Below, piece by piece: positions 11,300-24,457 of a DNA stretch of 64,000 nt. The DNA is from Lingula anatina. Its lineage: Eukaryota; Brachiopoda; Lingulata; Lingulida; Lingulidae. The stretch's first letter is position 1; every line of letters begins with the position of its first letter. The stretch covers positions 135,611-199,610 of the forward strand of contig NW_019775402.1 in NCBI RefSeq assembly GCF_001039355.2, read 5' to 3'. Made by a program: the position numbers and the translations under genes. The notes beneath the pieces are model-generated. The model saw only the letters and a program-made list of their open reading frames with translations, was not told the DNA's origin and ran no database searches.

Positions 11300-14200
11300 A
11301 TGTATATTGCAACAGAAGCACCAGGGGGTTACCTTTGCATTATATTATTTTTGTTGCTCTTTTGCAACGGTACTACGTGTAGTAGTGTTGATGGAGAAAG
11401 TTTTCTAGGAGATTGCCCAAAGGAGTGTCGCTGCAGTACCACATCTCCCTCTTCCAACACAGTTGATTGCTCTGGAAGGTCCATCATATCCATACCCCTG
11501 GACATTCCACGTAATACAACCGTCTTAGACCTACGAAACATCGGTCTTTCTGAAATACCGCCATATGCATTAAGTCATCTAGAGAACCTAAACGCACTTT
11601 ACCTGGGAGGAAATGACATAACAGCGTTCAACGAGAACAGTTTTGCGGGTTTAAAGGCATTGGAATATTTGAATCTGTTTCCAATTTATCCAGGAATGAA
11701 TGTCGACTATAATACCTTCCCTCCAACTTTGTTTCGTGAATTAACCTCGTTGAAAACCCTTCATATTGGTGGAATGGGTTCGGGTGAAAATGTTCAACAA
11801 GATTACATAGATTGCACATTAGCCCCTTTACACCAGTTGGAGGAGTTGTTTTTGTCTTATTTGCCTCACGGAAATTTATCATTTGGTCCTGGATATAGTA
11901 ACCTATCGTCTCTGAAGACACTAGTTTTCAAGAGGTATTCAAGTACTGAGACACAGTTGCAAAAAAAGGCTTTCGTGTGGTTGAAAAATTGCCCAATCGA
12001 AAAACTTGCTTTCATTGACTGCAACATTAACCGTTCGGACCCAGATATGTTGTCTATTTTTCCACATTTAAAAGTGTTAGATCTGGAGTGCAGTTATTTT
12101 TTGTCTTCGCAAAATGTAGAAGGTTTTATTTGTGGCTTAAAGAACAACACAGTCGAAACTATTGGCTTAAATAATATTTTTCAAAAACGAGATAATGGTG
12201 CCATACCTGTCTCACACTGGACGATATCAGCTTCAGCTTTCAAATGCTTAGAAAATACGCCACTGAGAACACTGGAATTAATACAAAACAGAATAGAAGG
12301 ATTTGACTTGAACAACTTGCATTATTTTCCGAATTTGGAATATCTTGATCTGTCAAATAATATCATGATGTTTTTCCCAGAAAATGAAAAGGAGAATGTT
12401 GGAGAAAACAGTGCTGGGGATTATTGGGCATATTTATATCCACTATTAAGAAAACTTAAGTATATGAGAATCGACAATAACTTGATAAACAAAAATAAGG
12501 CCCCTCCAAAATGTGACTTAACGCATTCTTTTTGGAAAGGCCACCCGTCATTCAAGCTTAAACAATACGTACATGTAGCCAGGTCTTTAAATGAACAAAA
12601 CATGCCTTTACCGGTTATAAAAGTGTTTTTACCTGCAAATTTGGAATTCGTGTCAATGAGTTGGTGGCCAGTTTGGGACGATGGAGTTTCTTCTTATTGT
12701 GCCTTAAGAGGAAGTTTATATTTTTATCCAAATAAGGTACGCTTTCTTAAAATGGAAGGAATTGGTACAAAATATATACCATATTATATATTTTATGGAT
12801 TGGACAATTTGGAGCATTACGATGCTTCCCATAATATCCTCAACTGTCTTCCAAGAGATTTTTTCAATGGTCACTTTCCATCGTTGAGGTCCCTAAATCT
12901 TGGTGACAACAAACTAGGACCTTTAATAAGTGAGGATGGGATACGTCCAGTAAAACTTCCACGCTTAGAGTTTTTGGATTTATCATTGAATGAGATCAGG
13001 ACCATCCCTAAGAAGTTTTTTGACCACCTTGTCTCCCTTCAGCGGCTGGTGCTGCGCGGCAATTACCTTAAAAAGGTGTCGTTCAGTATGGTTAATTTCG
13101 TGTCTGTGGAATACATAGATCTGAGCAACAACAAACTACAGGCATTTTCATCAGAAGAGATGGAAAATATAAGGAAAGTAAATTCGAGCTTCAGCGTGCA
13201 TTTGAATATGACGAACAATCCTGTAGACTGCACTCTTTGCGATGGGGAGGAATTTCTTCAATGGCTTATTTTTTCAAATATTACAGTAACATTTTCCAAC
13301 GACTCCAACTGCCCCATGAATGGTTCAAAAATAAGTCTGTGGACTACACTGAATGAACTTCGTGAGAAATGTGATATAAGCGATCAGATAAAAGGTCCAA
13401 ATCAGTGGCTGTCTGTCGGGATATCCCTAACTAGTATCGCTGGTGTGACATGCGGTTTAATAGCAGCTTACATATATCGTTGGAAAATCAAGTACGTATA
13501 TATATATATATATAAATGCTGTGAGAGAATGAGAAAGAGAAAGGTCTGATACATGTATAACGCCAAAATAGATCAATTATAACGGTACATCAATACTCAC
13601 TTCTTGACAGTACATTTCTGAGTGGAATTTAAAAATCTTTAAATACACAAAGAAACAAAAATTAGTACTTAGTAATTAATAAAAGTATTGAAATTAATTA
13701 ATTAGTAAAATTTTTACGACGTCATCATTCCCCTTTTAATCATTAAGAATGCAGTGTGATACACCATGTTTTCCGAGGACTAATGTTTTTACAATTTGTT
13801 ACTGAAAATTGTGTGCAGAATGCCCATAATATTATTTTACAAACTTTATCATGTACACTTTAAGGAGAAAAATCTTAAAATCGTGTTTTTATGGTAAACA
13901 AGCTAAATTTTTATATCAAATGCGTCTTACATTTCAGATATCGACTATATCTGCTACGGCGCCGGTTACGTATACAAGGGTTTATTACAACCCCGCCACA
14001 TGGCCACGTGTACATTTCATACGATGATGGTGATGATCACTGGGTAGTGAATAAACTTTTACGTCATTTAGAAGAGGAGAACGAGCTTGACGTCATTATA
14101 GATCAGAGGGATTTCATTGGTGGAGCATCTCTGGCTGAAGCTATCGTCGAAGCTGTGGATAACAGCAGGAAGACAGTTCTCGTTCTATCAGAAAATTTCG

Positions 14201-14463
14201 TGCTAAACTCGTGGTGTGAATTTGAGTTTGAAATGTCATTGGCTCGTGGCTACAATTCAGTGATACCAGTCATGTTTCAAACGGTTCCCTTTGATGCCAT
14301 GACAAAATCGCTTCGGAAATTCATAAAAGCAAGAGGCTATATAAAATGGTCCGACAGTGAAGCAGGAAAGCGTTTATTTTGGAAACGTCTCATGGATGCT
14401 ATTCTTGACGTAAATGATCACCTTGTGCATGATGGTGAAGTTGACGACACTGAAATGCTGTAA
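11300..14463 (+). CDS. Toll-like receptor B, full length (2 exons)
   Basis: Exons are 11300-13491 and 13938-14463, joined in phase 2 (donor GTACGT, acceptor TTTCAG), giving 905 aa, a usual TLR length. Order of parts: signal peptide (about residues 11-25, CIILFLLLFCNG), LRRNT cluster (CPKECRC), many leucine-rich repeats (for example LEYLDLSNN, LRSLNLGDNKL, LEFLDLSLNEI), one LRRCT cluster (NPVDCTLCDGEEF), transmembrane helix at about 703-724, basic juxtamembrane stretch, and TIR domain 755-905. TIR box 1 is VYISYD, box 2 is RDFIGGASL and box 3 is FW. A single cysteine cluster at the membrane side marks the vertebrate-like (single-cluster) TLR class. Reading on past the donor gives only a short junk tail. 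Expected role: surface or endosomal pattern recognition, signalling through MyD88-type adaptors to NF-kappaB. Confidence 0.92.
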
Positions 14464-16904
14464 GAATCACATATTATATCTAACAGCTTGCGCAGAAAAA
14501 AAAGAAATTGGGATTGTCTGATATCAAATTGTGATATATTTACGTTTTGTATCTGGTGACATTTCTATATCATTCTTTGCATCTGTGTTTATTTTGTAAA
14601 TACACAGTGTATGTGTACATACTGGCCATCGCCAACATAGAAACTGTGGTGCTTATTTCCCTGATAGTAACAAGTCAGAATGGACCCGTATGTTACATTA
14701 GATTTCTTAAGTAATCTTTTCAATATCGCTTCCATTTTCCCAATTTTGCCAGTGGTTTCTTTAACCTTCAGTAAGTATTTGAAACATGTGAATCAGACGC
14801 TTGATTATTCTCCATTGTCATCTGGGGGAGTGGGGACTGTATGGACGGGTGTTTGCATATACCAGCCTCCTGAAGTTATGGGCATAATGTTCTATATGTT
14901 AAATCTAAACGAACAGGGTTTCTCTGCATAAAGCTTTTTGCTTTACAAATTTGGAAGCGGATAGCATGGATGTTGGTTTATGATAATCATGGAAAGGATG
15001 AAAAACCTGTGAACAATTACGGTGTATTCCAGTATGTACCACGTTGTGTGAATGCAAGTTACTACTCTACTATATCTTCACGTAGATGTATTTGTTAACA
15101 GTCAGCAAATAGACCATCTCAGAAACACGAGAATTCCAAGATACTAGAAAATATACTCAAAATAATTTTCTTTTGCTACTATTATTGATTAAATTTCTGT
15201 CGTCGCATACTTTAAAATTCTGTTTAGTCACTTCCTCATTACCTTCGAGGTGCGTAAAATGCTCGTTGACCCCATTCGAACGTTATTTATGACCTAGATT
15301 GTCTTCCTTGTGCGTGCATCTTTTGTTAACTAGTCTAGAAATCGATGTTTTGACTCCGTCATATCTTTGAAAGAATCGTGCCTTTTCTCTTTGTGCGCCT
15401 TTTTTTCTCTTTTGCATGGTCTGAATCAACAATGGAAACTGGGGGAACTTGACTGCCTAATCTTCAAAGGTGTAAAATGCTTCAGGGAATATCTGATTAT
15501 CAGAATGTCAAGTGATTTTTCTCAGCCTGCTACTGACGTCTAAAGTATGATGGTATACTTTTCTTTTGACAAATCCTACTATTAATCCTGTGTGTTCTCT
15601 TTGAGTGCTGGTAAAAAAAATTGTTCCCCAATTACACGTTGAAAAACCGGGTGTAACAAGGTCTTGAGATAAGGGTGAGTGCATTTTTAAAAAAAAATAT
15701 CACGTTGATCGAAAAAACTCCGCGGGGACTCTCGCTGACTGCAATCAGATTTAGAGAGCTGCTGCCATCGCCAGGGGAAGAGAGGACCACAAAGGCAATA
15801 CTCACAAAAGAGTACAACAACTGACCTGCGATTTTTTACCAAGTAATAAGACGTCAAATTTGATAAGGCACATAACCTCTGAATTCAAGATTACCATTGC
15901 GATAGAGAAGAAGTGAAGCAGCGATCAACACAATCAGTGATATCCTGGTTGATTAGTATCATCATTGTAATCCTTATTCGAAGAGATAAATTTGATCTAA
16001 ATTTGACTAATTTCATGCAGTAAGGCTGTATAATATTCAACGAGCAATGACAAATATTTTACTCTAAATAAGACAGAGGTAAATCAGATATTTTAGAATC
16101 ATTAAAGCCAGCAAAATAATATAATAATAATAAAGATAATATAATTAAGTAATAAAAAGGAATAGTTTCATGGCAAAATATTTTGGGAGTCCTGGCTATC
16201 ACTTCTTCTAAACATTGAGACACATCCCGAATGTCTTTATTTGATTAGTCTTACAAACTGATCATAACATCAATTATCTTTAAGTTTACTTGCCGAAAAA
16301 CTGTTGATCGATATCTTTCACTTTCGAACGTCTTTATAACCGCAGAAGAGAAAGCACATATCATAAATATCTCAGTCTCCTTAATAATAACTCTTATTTT
16401 ATTTTCAAATAATTATCGACCATAATGAAAGTGTGACATGCTTCTCCCCCTAAGATTGATAAGAACATGGCACTTACCGGTATTGACATTTACCCCTTGT
16501 TATCCCCGCAATTTTGTCCCAGATGTCATGTTATTCCACCCATCCTTGTCCCCGTACAATACCGTCCGTCCTTAGAACTGTCAGTTAGCAATAGCCGCTA
16601 TCCTAGGCTATAAGAAATACAAAATGAAGCATTTGAAACTTAGGGGATGCATGGTCAGATCAGGGATGAGCATGGTGCGTTTTTTTTTTTTCTTTCTTTT
16701 ATTATTATTTTTTTTCTTGAATGAGGCATGCATGGAGACAAATTTCACTATTGTTATAATATTTATTTGTTATCAGATTTGATACCAAGGCAGTGACATA
16801 GCTTATCATAGGAGCATAGACCTTGGGTGATTGATGTTTATATTTTACGTGTCATGGAGTGTTATTTTCCCCATGAGTTTATTTCATGTGCATTGAATCT
16901 TACC
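14464..16904. other. TLR-B 3' flank and intergenic DNA
   Basis: Similarity to the TLR-A 3' flank runs to about 15540. Beyond that I see only AT-rich, non-coding DNA and no recognisable gene or element. The AATAAA found after TLR-A is not preserved at the equivalent place here. Confidence 0.5.
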
Positions 16905-17424
16905 CCAGTATATGCACCAAATATCACTATGAACATTAAGAAACGTAAGAAAAAGACACTAGCAGGGGCGGATTCATGATTATTTGGAGGAGGGGGGTCT
17001 GCGGATGTGAAGCCGACCCTCGCCCCTTTGGCGTGGGGCCCCCGAAAACTTTGGTATTTTAGAGTGCGAACGGTGCCATTTGGTACGGTTTAGAACTATG
17101 ATTCAGCTTGTCAGAATTCTAATGTTAAGAGGAGAACATTGATGTGAATTTTATTCAGAAATCGAAAGGGGGGGGATCAAGGCTGAATTTTGCAATCTAC
17201 CTACTTGTAAGATCCAGTATTACATTTAATTTTCTCGTTATCACAGTAAAATATATCTGGTTTTCTGTCATATAAGCAATCAATAAGTGGAAAAAATTGT
17301 TAAGGCTACAAACTTAATCTGAAACTATAAATGGGCTAACAAGAAGCGCCCTAGATGTGTAGAGGATCTCTTTGTGGAAAGCCTTATTCTCATTCCTAAT
17401 AGCCATGAATGTGAAAATTTATAG

Positions 17425-17832
17425 TGGCCAATTGACACCAGAACACTGGCACAGGCGGAAATCCTACCTAACACAAAACTCTACTGCGGTGAGTTGTCCG
17501 TGTATTCACCTCAGATATCTCTTGTCAAAAGCTGGAGCGTGTAGCAATTTTTCAGCGAATTCGACCCACTTGATTTAATACAAGAATATCAGAATATGTG
17601 GTTTGAGAGACAACCACTATAAAAATAATACATGGATGTTTTTACGCCTACCGGTACTACTTTAACCTCATGTTAAATCACATACTTATTTAATTTAGGA
17701 TATATTTATCCTGTGGAAGAAGCAGGTGGCCACCGTGCAGCAAGAGTACCGGTGGAAACAGGCATGACAAAGGCTGCAAAACATATGTTGAAAAAAATGA
17801 AGGAAATAATACTAAACCATTTTACTGATTAA
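17425..17832 (+). CDS. Orphan CC-UBL 3' exons (ubiquitin-like end plus tail)
   Basis: Two exons are readable: 17425-17488 (acceptor TATAG, donor GTGAGT) and 17699-17832 (acceptor TTTAG, stop TAA). The first encodes WPIDTRTLAQAEILPN and onward, matching exon 2 of CC-UBL-1 in length (64 bp), phase and sequence. The second encodes a 44-residue tail rich in Lys that differs from the CC-UBL-1 tail. No matching first exon lies between TLR-B and this point. These may be leftovers of a lost gene, or terminal exons used by a distant first exon. Both copies of the pair (here and 34947-35351) keep the splice signals. Confidence 0.5.
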
Positions 17833-18614
17833 CTCTAGCTAAGTCAAATTGATTTGGAGGGTCAACTGATTTCGTCAAATTTTGGTTTATTTCTCCTGTT
17901 GTAGATAAAAAATCCGAGCTAAAAGGGACGATTTAACTTCTCAAGAAAGGGGCTTTTTCTTGGTTAACCGATGAAAGGGGGCTTGAGTCAGAAAAAAGTA
18001 AAAAACTGCCCTTCTTGCTGCTTAATCAGAAACAAAGTATTGGATAATTTCATAATGAATTTACCCCAAACTTCTGACTGTTTTGTGTTTAACACCTTTA
18101 AAGGTTGGCACCGAAATACTAATCTCGAACGGAGAATTAATATGTGACTTAACCATGTCCTTTGTCGTTAACCCGGTAGTAATATGTTGTAAAATATGCT
18201 GGTATGATTAGCGTTAATAACCTGCTGGGCTTTTACTCATTTGACTTTCCCTGACTTATTGATTTATATTTATTTACCTGCAATTAATTGATTAAAGTGT
18301 AACCACATAAAACAAACAACCGAAAAAGGTATTGCGGGCGATAGATGGCTCGAAAGGCGTTTGATTGCTGTGCTGAATTAGCATTTTTTTACATAATATA
18401 TCCAGACAAAACACTGTAGAAAGCGAACACAAACTGTATGTTAACTATCCAGCGTTACAAATATATTTAATGTTTTCAGTTTATATAAAATGGTTTAAAC
18501 AACAATTTATTCATATTACATGTACACAGTTCACGTCATTGTGATAGTGGCTTCAGCATTGCGACAAGCCTTAGTGTTATCCATAACAATAGTAGGATGG
18601 AGGTTTCGCATAGG

Positions 18615-18624
18615 GGGGATTCCC
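18615..18624. promoter_or_regulatory. kappaB-like site upstream of CC-UBL-2
   Basis: GGGGATTCCC, within a longer near-palindrome GGGGGGATTCCCC, lies 144 bp before the ATG at 18768. Function is inferred. Confidence 0.55.
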
Positions 18625-18767
18625 CTGAATGGTGTTTGCTTTCTTTTATGTTCGTATAATTTAATCCTGGCACTTTGGGAAATTTTTAGCGACATACTAG
18701 TGTAGGTAAGACGCCATCTAAATTTCCCTGCGTGATTGGACATCCTATTCAGATTTATTGGACAATC

Positions 18768-21673
18768 ATGGCACATACTGTCTCTGAGGTCAGTGAACTT
18801 GTCACGAAGTGCAATCAATTGTCAAAGGAAGTCTTACAGCTACGACAGGAACAGGAAAATCATGGTACAGAGATACAAAGGCGCGACGCACAAATATCGG
18901 AGCTGAAAGGGAGGATTCAACTTCTTGAGAGAGGAGCGTCTTCAATCGTTGACTCGGAGAGTCGGCTAACCCTTGAAAGAGACAGCCTTCTTGCTGCCAA
19001 CCATAATCAAAGTCTGGAACTGAACGACAGGATGACGAAAATACGCCAACTAGAGGCTGGATTAAAGAAAATCCGTCTCAATGATGACAAAGTAAAAGGT
19101 CAACTGACGTCACTGAGATCTAAGGTCACCGCTGCTAATGAACGTGTCCGACATTTGGAGACTGAAAATGCTCAGTTGAAAGCTGATTTGAACGTTGCTA
19201 GACAGGGACAAGAGCCCACTACGTTTACTTCATATCATCTCCCTCAGCTCGAAGAAGAAGATGATGTAGGCATTTGGCATACTGCTCGTGCAGCTAGTAA
19301 CCGCCGTGAATCAATAAGACAGGTGGCAGAGCAAGGAGCGGAGGCTTTGAAAAGTGTTGAATTCTTAAACGTGGTGATAGATAAAGACTTTGAATTTATG
19401 ATGCGTTATGATCCAGAGATGACAATTGCAGCTTTAAAACGTCAAGTTCGAAAAATGTTTGAAAAACTATTGAACTTTTGGTTTTTAAAATATGATGATA
19501 GAAGAATCGTAAGTATCCTGGGGACTCTCATTTTTCTAGCAGTTATAGTTAAATTAGTGAATTTGAAAAGCGCTGTTCAAATTTTTAATGTTGAAAAAGT
19601 AAGCCTCACATTTATTCAAAATTACAGACTTGACATTTAATATGGAATATTTCAGTTTCGAAGGTATACCTAGGTAAAAATACGTTCTTTTTTAAAAAAA
19701 CTCCGATTTCATATAAGATTTGTGAATGTAAAAGTATGCAGTCATGTGTGTCACTACCAATTAACTGACTTTCATGCATGTTGCGCTGCTACACTATGTA
19801 ATTTGCAGTGATTTAATTGGGTAGTGTTCCTTTGGGCTGATCAAAGCTTGGCTTAGGCAAAGCTTGGTTCTGTCAAAAAAGTATCCATATTTCAGCAACT
19901 ACTGCATAGAAAAATTTGAAATTTTGCATGCAAGCGGCCAGTTTTGCAGTGCGTAAGATGAGTCAAGAAGTGCATTACAAATTTGTTAATCTAAGGCAGA
20001 ATGGCGCGAAAAAGACAGACATCACCAGACAGATCATAGCGCCAAACGGAACGGTCTCCACAGTTTTATAGAGTAATGCCCAGACTGATGTACCTACACA
20101 GAGGTCACCCCCAATGTATCAAAATTTTACCTACAGGGTACAGGACCCACTGTCTTTCGGGATACGCTGCTGCAACTAAACAAAAAACACTTAGTCCGTT
20201 CAGAACGAGGGGTAAATTGCCACTAAAATGCGTTTTTCAAAGCCCTTAGCGAACACCAAACTGGTTTTAGCAGGTAAGAACACCTAATGACCTCCGAGGT
20301 ACCCACTGTATACAGCAAAACATCGTCGTCTGTTTCTCTAATGAATTGGGGGCCATGAACGATTCTGGGTAGAACACTGAAACTGCGTGGCTTTCTTTAT
20401 TGAGGTCAGATTTCACCTGTAACGCCCAATTAGTCAAAACAGAGTTTACAGATATCCAGAAGAGGCCTACGACGAAGCATATGCCGGGTCTAAAGTGACA
20501 AGGGTGATTGACAGCGTCAGTATTTGGAGTAGATTCCACATTGGTGCCAAAACACCAATGGTAGTCATCGACGAAAACCTGAACCAGATCAAATAAAGGG
20601 ATAATCTCGGAACCACTTGACTATCATTTGATAGGGGGCACCTTAGGAACAATTCTAGGTTGCACGATGAGGTTGCAGGTTCACACAGAGCACTTTTAAT
20701 AGCAGATAACTTACAGAACCAAGGGGATGAGCAGCTATCCTGGTCATCAAAATCGCCACATTTGAACCACATAGACAATATTTCGGTAGACCATTACTCA
20801 CCAATCAACTGCCTACATGTCCTACAACAAAACTGGACCAGATTGGACAATTTCAGACCGATGCCTAGAATGCTATTCCAGATTGAACTCTAAAAACCTA
20901 CCCTCAAGAAATGCCTTGCCGCTTGAGAGCGCTGGCAACAGCCACGAAGAGGCCAGGCGTAACAACGACCATTACTGTGACTAGCAACTGACATGAGGGT
21001 CTTTTGTGGAGCGTATTACCCTTTTACAGACGATAATTTGGAAACTATGGAGATCCAAAATATCTCTTTTAATGGGAGTCGTATGACATAGAATAGGCAA
21101 TGTGTTTTTGTTTGTTTCTCTGGCGAATTCCATTAATGAACTGATGTCACAATGACATCAAAAAGATAATTTAAAGTTATTAAAACACGATTTTAATCCT
21201 TATTTTCATTTATCAGTCCGCAAAATAGGAAAAAACTGATAAAAAATTATTTCGAAAAAAATATTCCATATTAAATGTCAAGTCTGTATATAATATCAAA
21301 CTTTTCAAAACTTATCAAAATTTATACTTTTTAGTTATAGAAAAGTTGTGTAGACTATTTTCAAACATACGAGTCATTTAAATTGAAAATAAGGTGAAAT
21401 CAAATCAAAATAAGTTGGCATAAGTTGATAGTTGATGCATAAGTTGGAAAAAAAAGGTAACATACTGAATTTAAAACGAAATCGGGGCTAACAAGCGGTG
21501 TATTATGTTTGTAGAGGAACTCCGTGTAATTATTCTCAATCTCATTTCTCTATACTTTGAATTTATCCTTACAGAGGACTTCACAAAACGACACCAAAAC
21601 ACTTGCAGAGGTTGGGATCCGACCTAACACAACGCTTCGCTTAGTTGAAAGTTCAGGTTGTAATTTGTTATAA
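18768..21673 (+). CDS. Coiled-coil / ubiquitin-like protein 2 (CC-UBL-2, 2 exons)
   Basis: Exons are 18768-19508 and 21575-21673, phase 0 (GTAAGT donor, ACAG acceptor), giving 279 aa. I chose the ATG at 18768 over one 36 bp upstream because it matches the MAHTV/MAQLV start of the other copies. A coiled coil covers residues 1-145, with a short acidic patch after it. The UBL runs from about residue 205 to near the end: FLNVVIDKDFEF, a helix, FWFLKYDDRRI, then across the junction DTKTLAEVGIRPNTTLRLVE. The closing TLRLVE equals ubiquitin TLHLVL, so the fold looks complete. There is no Gly-Gly. The 2.1-kb intron carries a dead Tc1-like element. AATAAA occurs at 21863. A second, decayed UBL exon follows at 22078. 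Confidence 0.72.
19958..20940 (+). mobile_element. Decayed Tc1/mariner-like transposase in the CC-UBL-2 intron
   Basis: Broken frames on the plus strand carry Tc1-family landmarks. Near 19970-20070 there is a helix-turn-helix-like start (FVNLRQNGAKKTDITRQI). Near 20550 comes a GAKTPMVVIDENL segment, matching the family's GGKTPLVVIDGNL region. Near 20735-20790 follow QNQGDEQLSWSSKSPHLN and a short HID, matching the QQGIEVLPWPSKSPDLNPIEH stretch. Many stops and frame changes separate them, so it cannot encode an active enzyme. Ends were not resolved. Confidence 0.6.
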
Positions 21674-22077
21674 ACTGACGGTATAATCCATCATTAAATT
21701 TGACCAGGTAAAATTAACGCAAGGTATGATAACATACGTTTTAAGAAAGAAATATAATAATGTAATGTTGGCAATTGATAGTTATGAAGTGAGAAACGAG
21801 TGGGGAGAGTTCTGTAGAGTTGGAGATTGAAAGAGTTAAAGTGAAAAATGGAGAGAAAGGAAAATAAACAATCAACAAATTGCATGAAAGAACATGTAGT
21901 ACTAGTGCATTATGCCTCGCGCAGCAATTAAAAAAAAACTGAATCTCATTGTCACATTAATGTAAGGTGCTGAACTTGATCATTGTACGCTGTTGTCTGT
22001 AAAACAACACGCTCTGTTTGCATCTACATGCATATACGCATTAATATTATTTTCATAATTATGGTTTATATTTTCAG

Positions 22078-22126
22078 TGTTTAAGACACCGGGAAGCTGG
22101 ATCACATCTAACGCAATAATCCACCG
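22078..22126 (+). pseudogene. Decayed second UBL exon of CC-UBL-2
   Basis: An intact-looking acceptor TTTTCAG is followed by a damaged version of the 64-bp exon seen at 8187. The piece GATCACATCTAACGCAATAA matches GGAATCCCACCTAACGCAATGA, but about 15 bases are missing, the frame is broken and the donor is lost. Downstream text also matches the CC-UBL-1 intron for about 50 bp. Confidence 0.55.
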
Positions 22127-24312
22127 AGTGAGCATCCCGAATATTCAACGATCTCCAGCTCCAGATGCCTCTTGTTACGATGTATTAACTGATGCGTACG
22201 GCAATTTGTCATTTTAAGTTGACTATCTTAAATTGATACAGGGAAATAAGACTAAATGTTTTAAGACAAAAGCAGTGGTTATAAAAGAAAGTTGAAGATG
22301 AACAGCATACGCCCTTGTCTTTACAGATAGAGACATCTGTTGATGCTTAATGAAATTTAATTTCACCAACTGCGGTACACAACTACAGTGATATTAAACC
22401 TGAAGGTCGACAACAGAGGAAAAATGCCAGTGGGGCCATATCCCATAATCATAATACTTTATTCTGTACAGTTTTTATTCGAACACCCATAGTTACGTGT
22501 ATAACATTAACGTATTGCTTTATTGCCTACTGGATAAGTTACAGCACGATGTTTTGATTTATGCCCCACCCTCTTCTGAATATAAAGTGGATGTTTTAAC
22601 GGGAACTGTACTTTATAGAGCCTTATACATTTGGCATAATGTCTCTTTTTTTTTTTGCATTTTCTTTTATGAGCAATTCTTATTAGCGCCTATTCTTTAC
22701 TCGCCGACCAACTTGCTTCTGCACATAGGGTGGCCGAGCGTTAATGGTCAGTTAGGCTGCTTTTGTAATGTGGTGCGAGATAGTGTGTAGTTTTCGATGT
22801 AAATCTGCAATTTAAGTAGGATTTTATCATGCATACTTGCATGGCCGACGACTAGGGTGTGAACTCATTGTACAATATAGTGGCAGCGTTTTTTCCTAAG
22901 GCTGTTAAACAAAGGCAATCTTTCGACTCTCATTGATAAATACCCGAGTAAAACATTCAATTTTCTTGCACGTGATTGTTGTATTTTTATGGTTAGTGTT
23001 AAAACAGTGATGTTTACGCCTGATGTAAGGGAGATCGTTCGAAAGCCAAATAACAATTTAAACCCCAAACGCCGGTGTTTAAAGTCATCAGCTAAAGTTA
23101 GTAATTTCACCCCGATACATTTTGGATGCAAAAGAATGATCTCATAACATGACAATGTTCATTTCCGTATTATCTAAGTGGATAAGGGGAAAAAATAAAT
23201 GTATCGATCCAGCCTGGTGTGCATCCTTTTCTCCATAAACCATAGTATGAAAGGGGCCCGAGTAAAAGAAGTCGGCATATTTTTAGTTATTGAAAGTTAA
23301 TGTAAATCCGTACGTAGTTGCTGAATTTGTATTATGTAACTAATAATTATTCTCCTGCCAACAGACATGATTTTGTGTCCTCCATTTTAATTTTTTTACG
23401 GTGTTTTCTATTTTATATACTGTAGAGGTGAAAAAATAAACTAAAACCTTTTTCCAGTTCCTTGGTTTTGACTATTGTTTAACACCTGAATCTAATAAAT
23501 GCATGTATATTCATTGAATAAGATCACTTTCCTTTGTTGCAATTAATATATCCAACAGCAATTTATATCCTTGTTTACCATAAAGGAATGCATTATGGTT
23601 GTTTACACAGTGTAGAATCCCTTTAAATTACCTCTGCTAATATCTCCTTAACATTTTCACATTAAATCAGTAAAATGATTCACACTGCCAAAAGCATCGT
23701 AAAAGCTTTTTTTTTTTCAAACCTAAAAATCATTCCAACACAGTTATAAGCATATGTTTGTTGCCAAAACACTAAACTGAAACGGAGAATTAATATGTCA
23801 CTTAACCATGTCATTCGTCGTTAACCCGGTAGGAATATGTTGCAAAATATACTGGTATGATTACCTGCTGGGCTTTTACTCATTTGACTTTCCCTCACTT
23901 ATTTATTTATATTCATTAATCTGCAATTGATTAAAGCGTAACCACATTAAATTAACAACAAAAAGAAGGTATTGCGGGTCGATAGAAAGCTCGAAAGGCG
24001 TTTGATTGCTATGCTGAATTATCATTTTTTAGATAATATATCCAGAAAAAGAACACTGGAGAAAAAGATATAATGTCATTGCAGAGCGAACTCTGTTGAA
24101 ATCGAACACTAATTTTATGTAAACTATCCAGAGTTACAAGTGTATGTCTTCAGTTTACATAAAATGTACTAAACAATAGTTGAATATATTAATTTTACAT
24201 GCAAGTACACATTTTACATCATTGCATGTGAAAGTGACGATTCAGCATGCGCAAAGCCCTAGTCTTATCAGTAACAAGATTAATGCTCAGAAATTGTACT
24301 GTACATGTATAA

Positions 24313-24324
24313 GGGGTATTCCCC
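24313..24324. promoter_or_regulatory. kappaB-like palindrome upstream of CC-UBL-3
   Basis: GGGGTATTCCCC is near-palindromic and matches the consensus except for one position. It lies 134 bp before the ATG at 24458, aligned with the sites of the paralogues. Function is inferred. Confidence 0.45.
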
Positions 24325-24457
24325 TAAAAGGTGTTTGCTTTCTTTTATATGCACGTAAATTCAGTCCGGGAAATTTTTAGCGACACACCAATACAGATAA
24401 GATGCCATCTAAATTTCCAGGTGTTATTGTGCGTCATTTTAGATTTGTTGGACAATC

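Larger units (their letters stand above)
16911..19030. repeat. Segmental duplication copy A (partner 34089-36560)
   Basis: About 2.1 kb is nearly identical, roughly 99 percent by eye, to 34089-36560 apart from a 342-bp insertion in the partner. It contains an orphan pair of CC-UBL 3' exons, the promoter of CC-UBL-2 and the first third of its exon 1. Similarity falls off inside that exon. Confidence 0.85.

Noticed and set aside
18531-18818. 95-residue minus-strand ORF duplicated at 36055-36342
   Set aside because: It covers the promoter and start of CC-UBL-2 and is duplicated only as part of the segmental repeat. No domain is seen.
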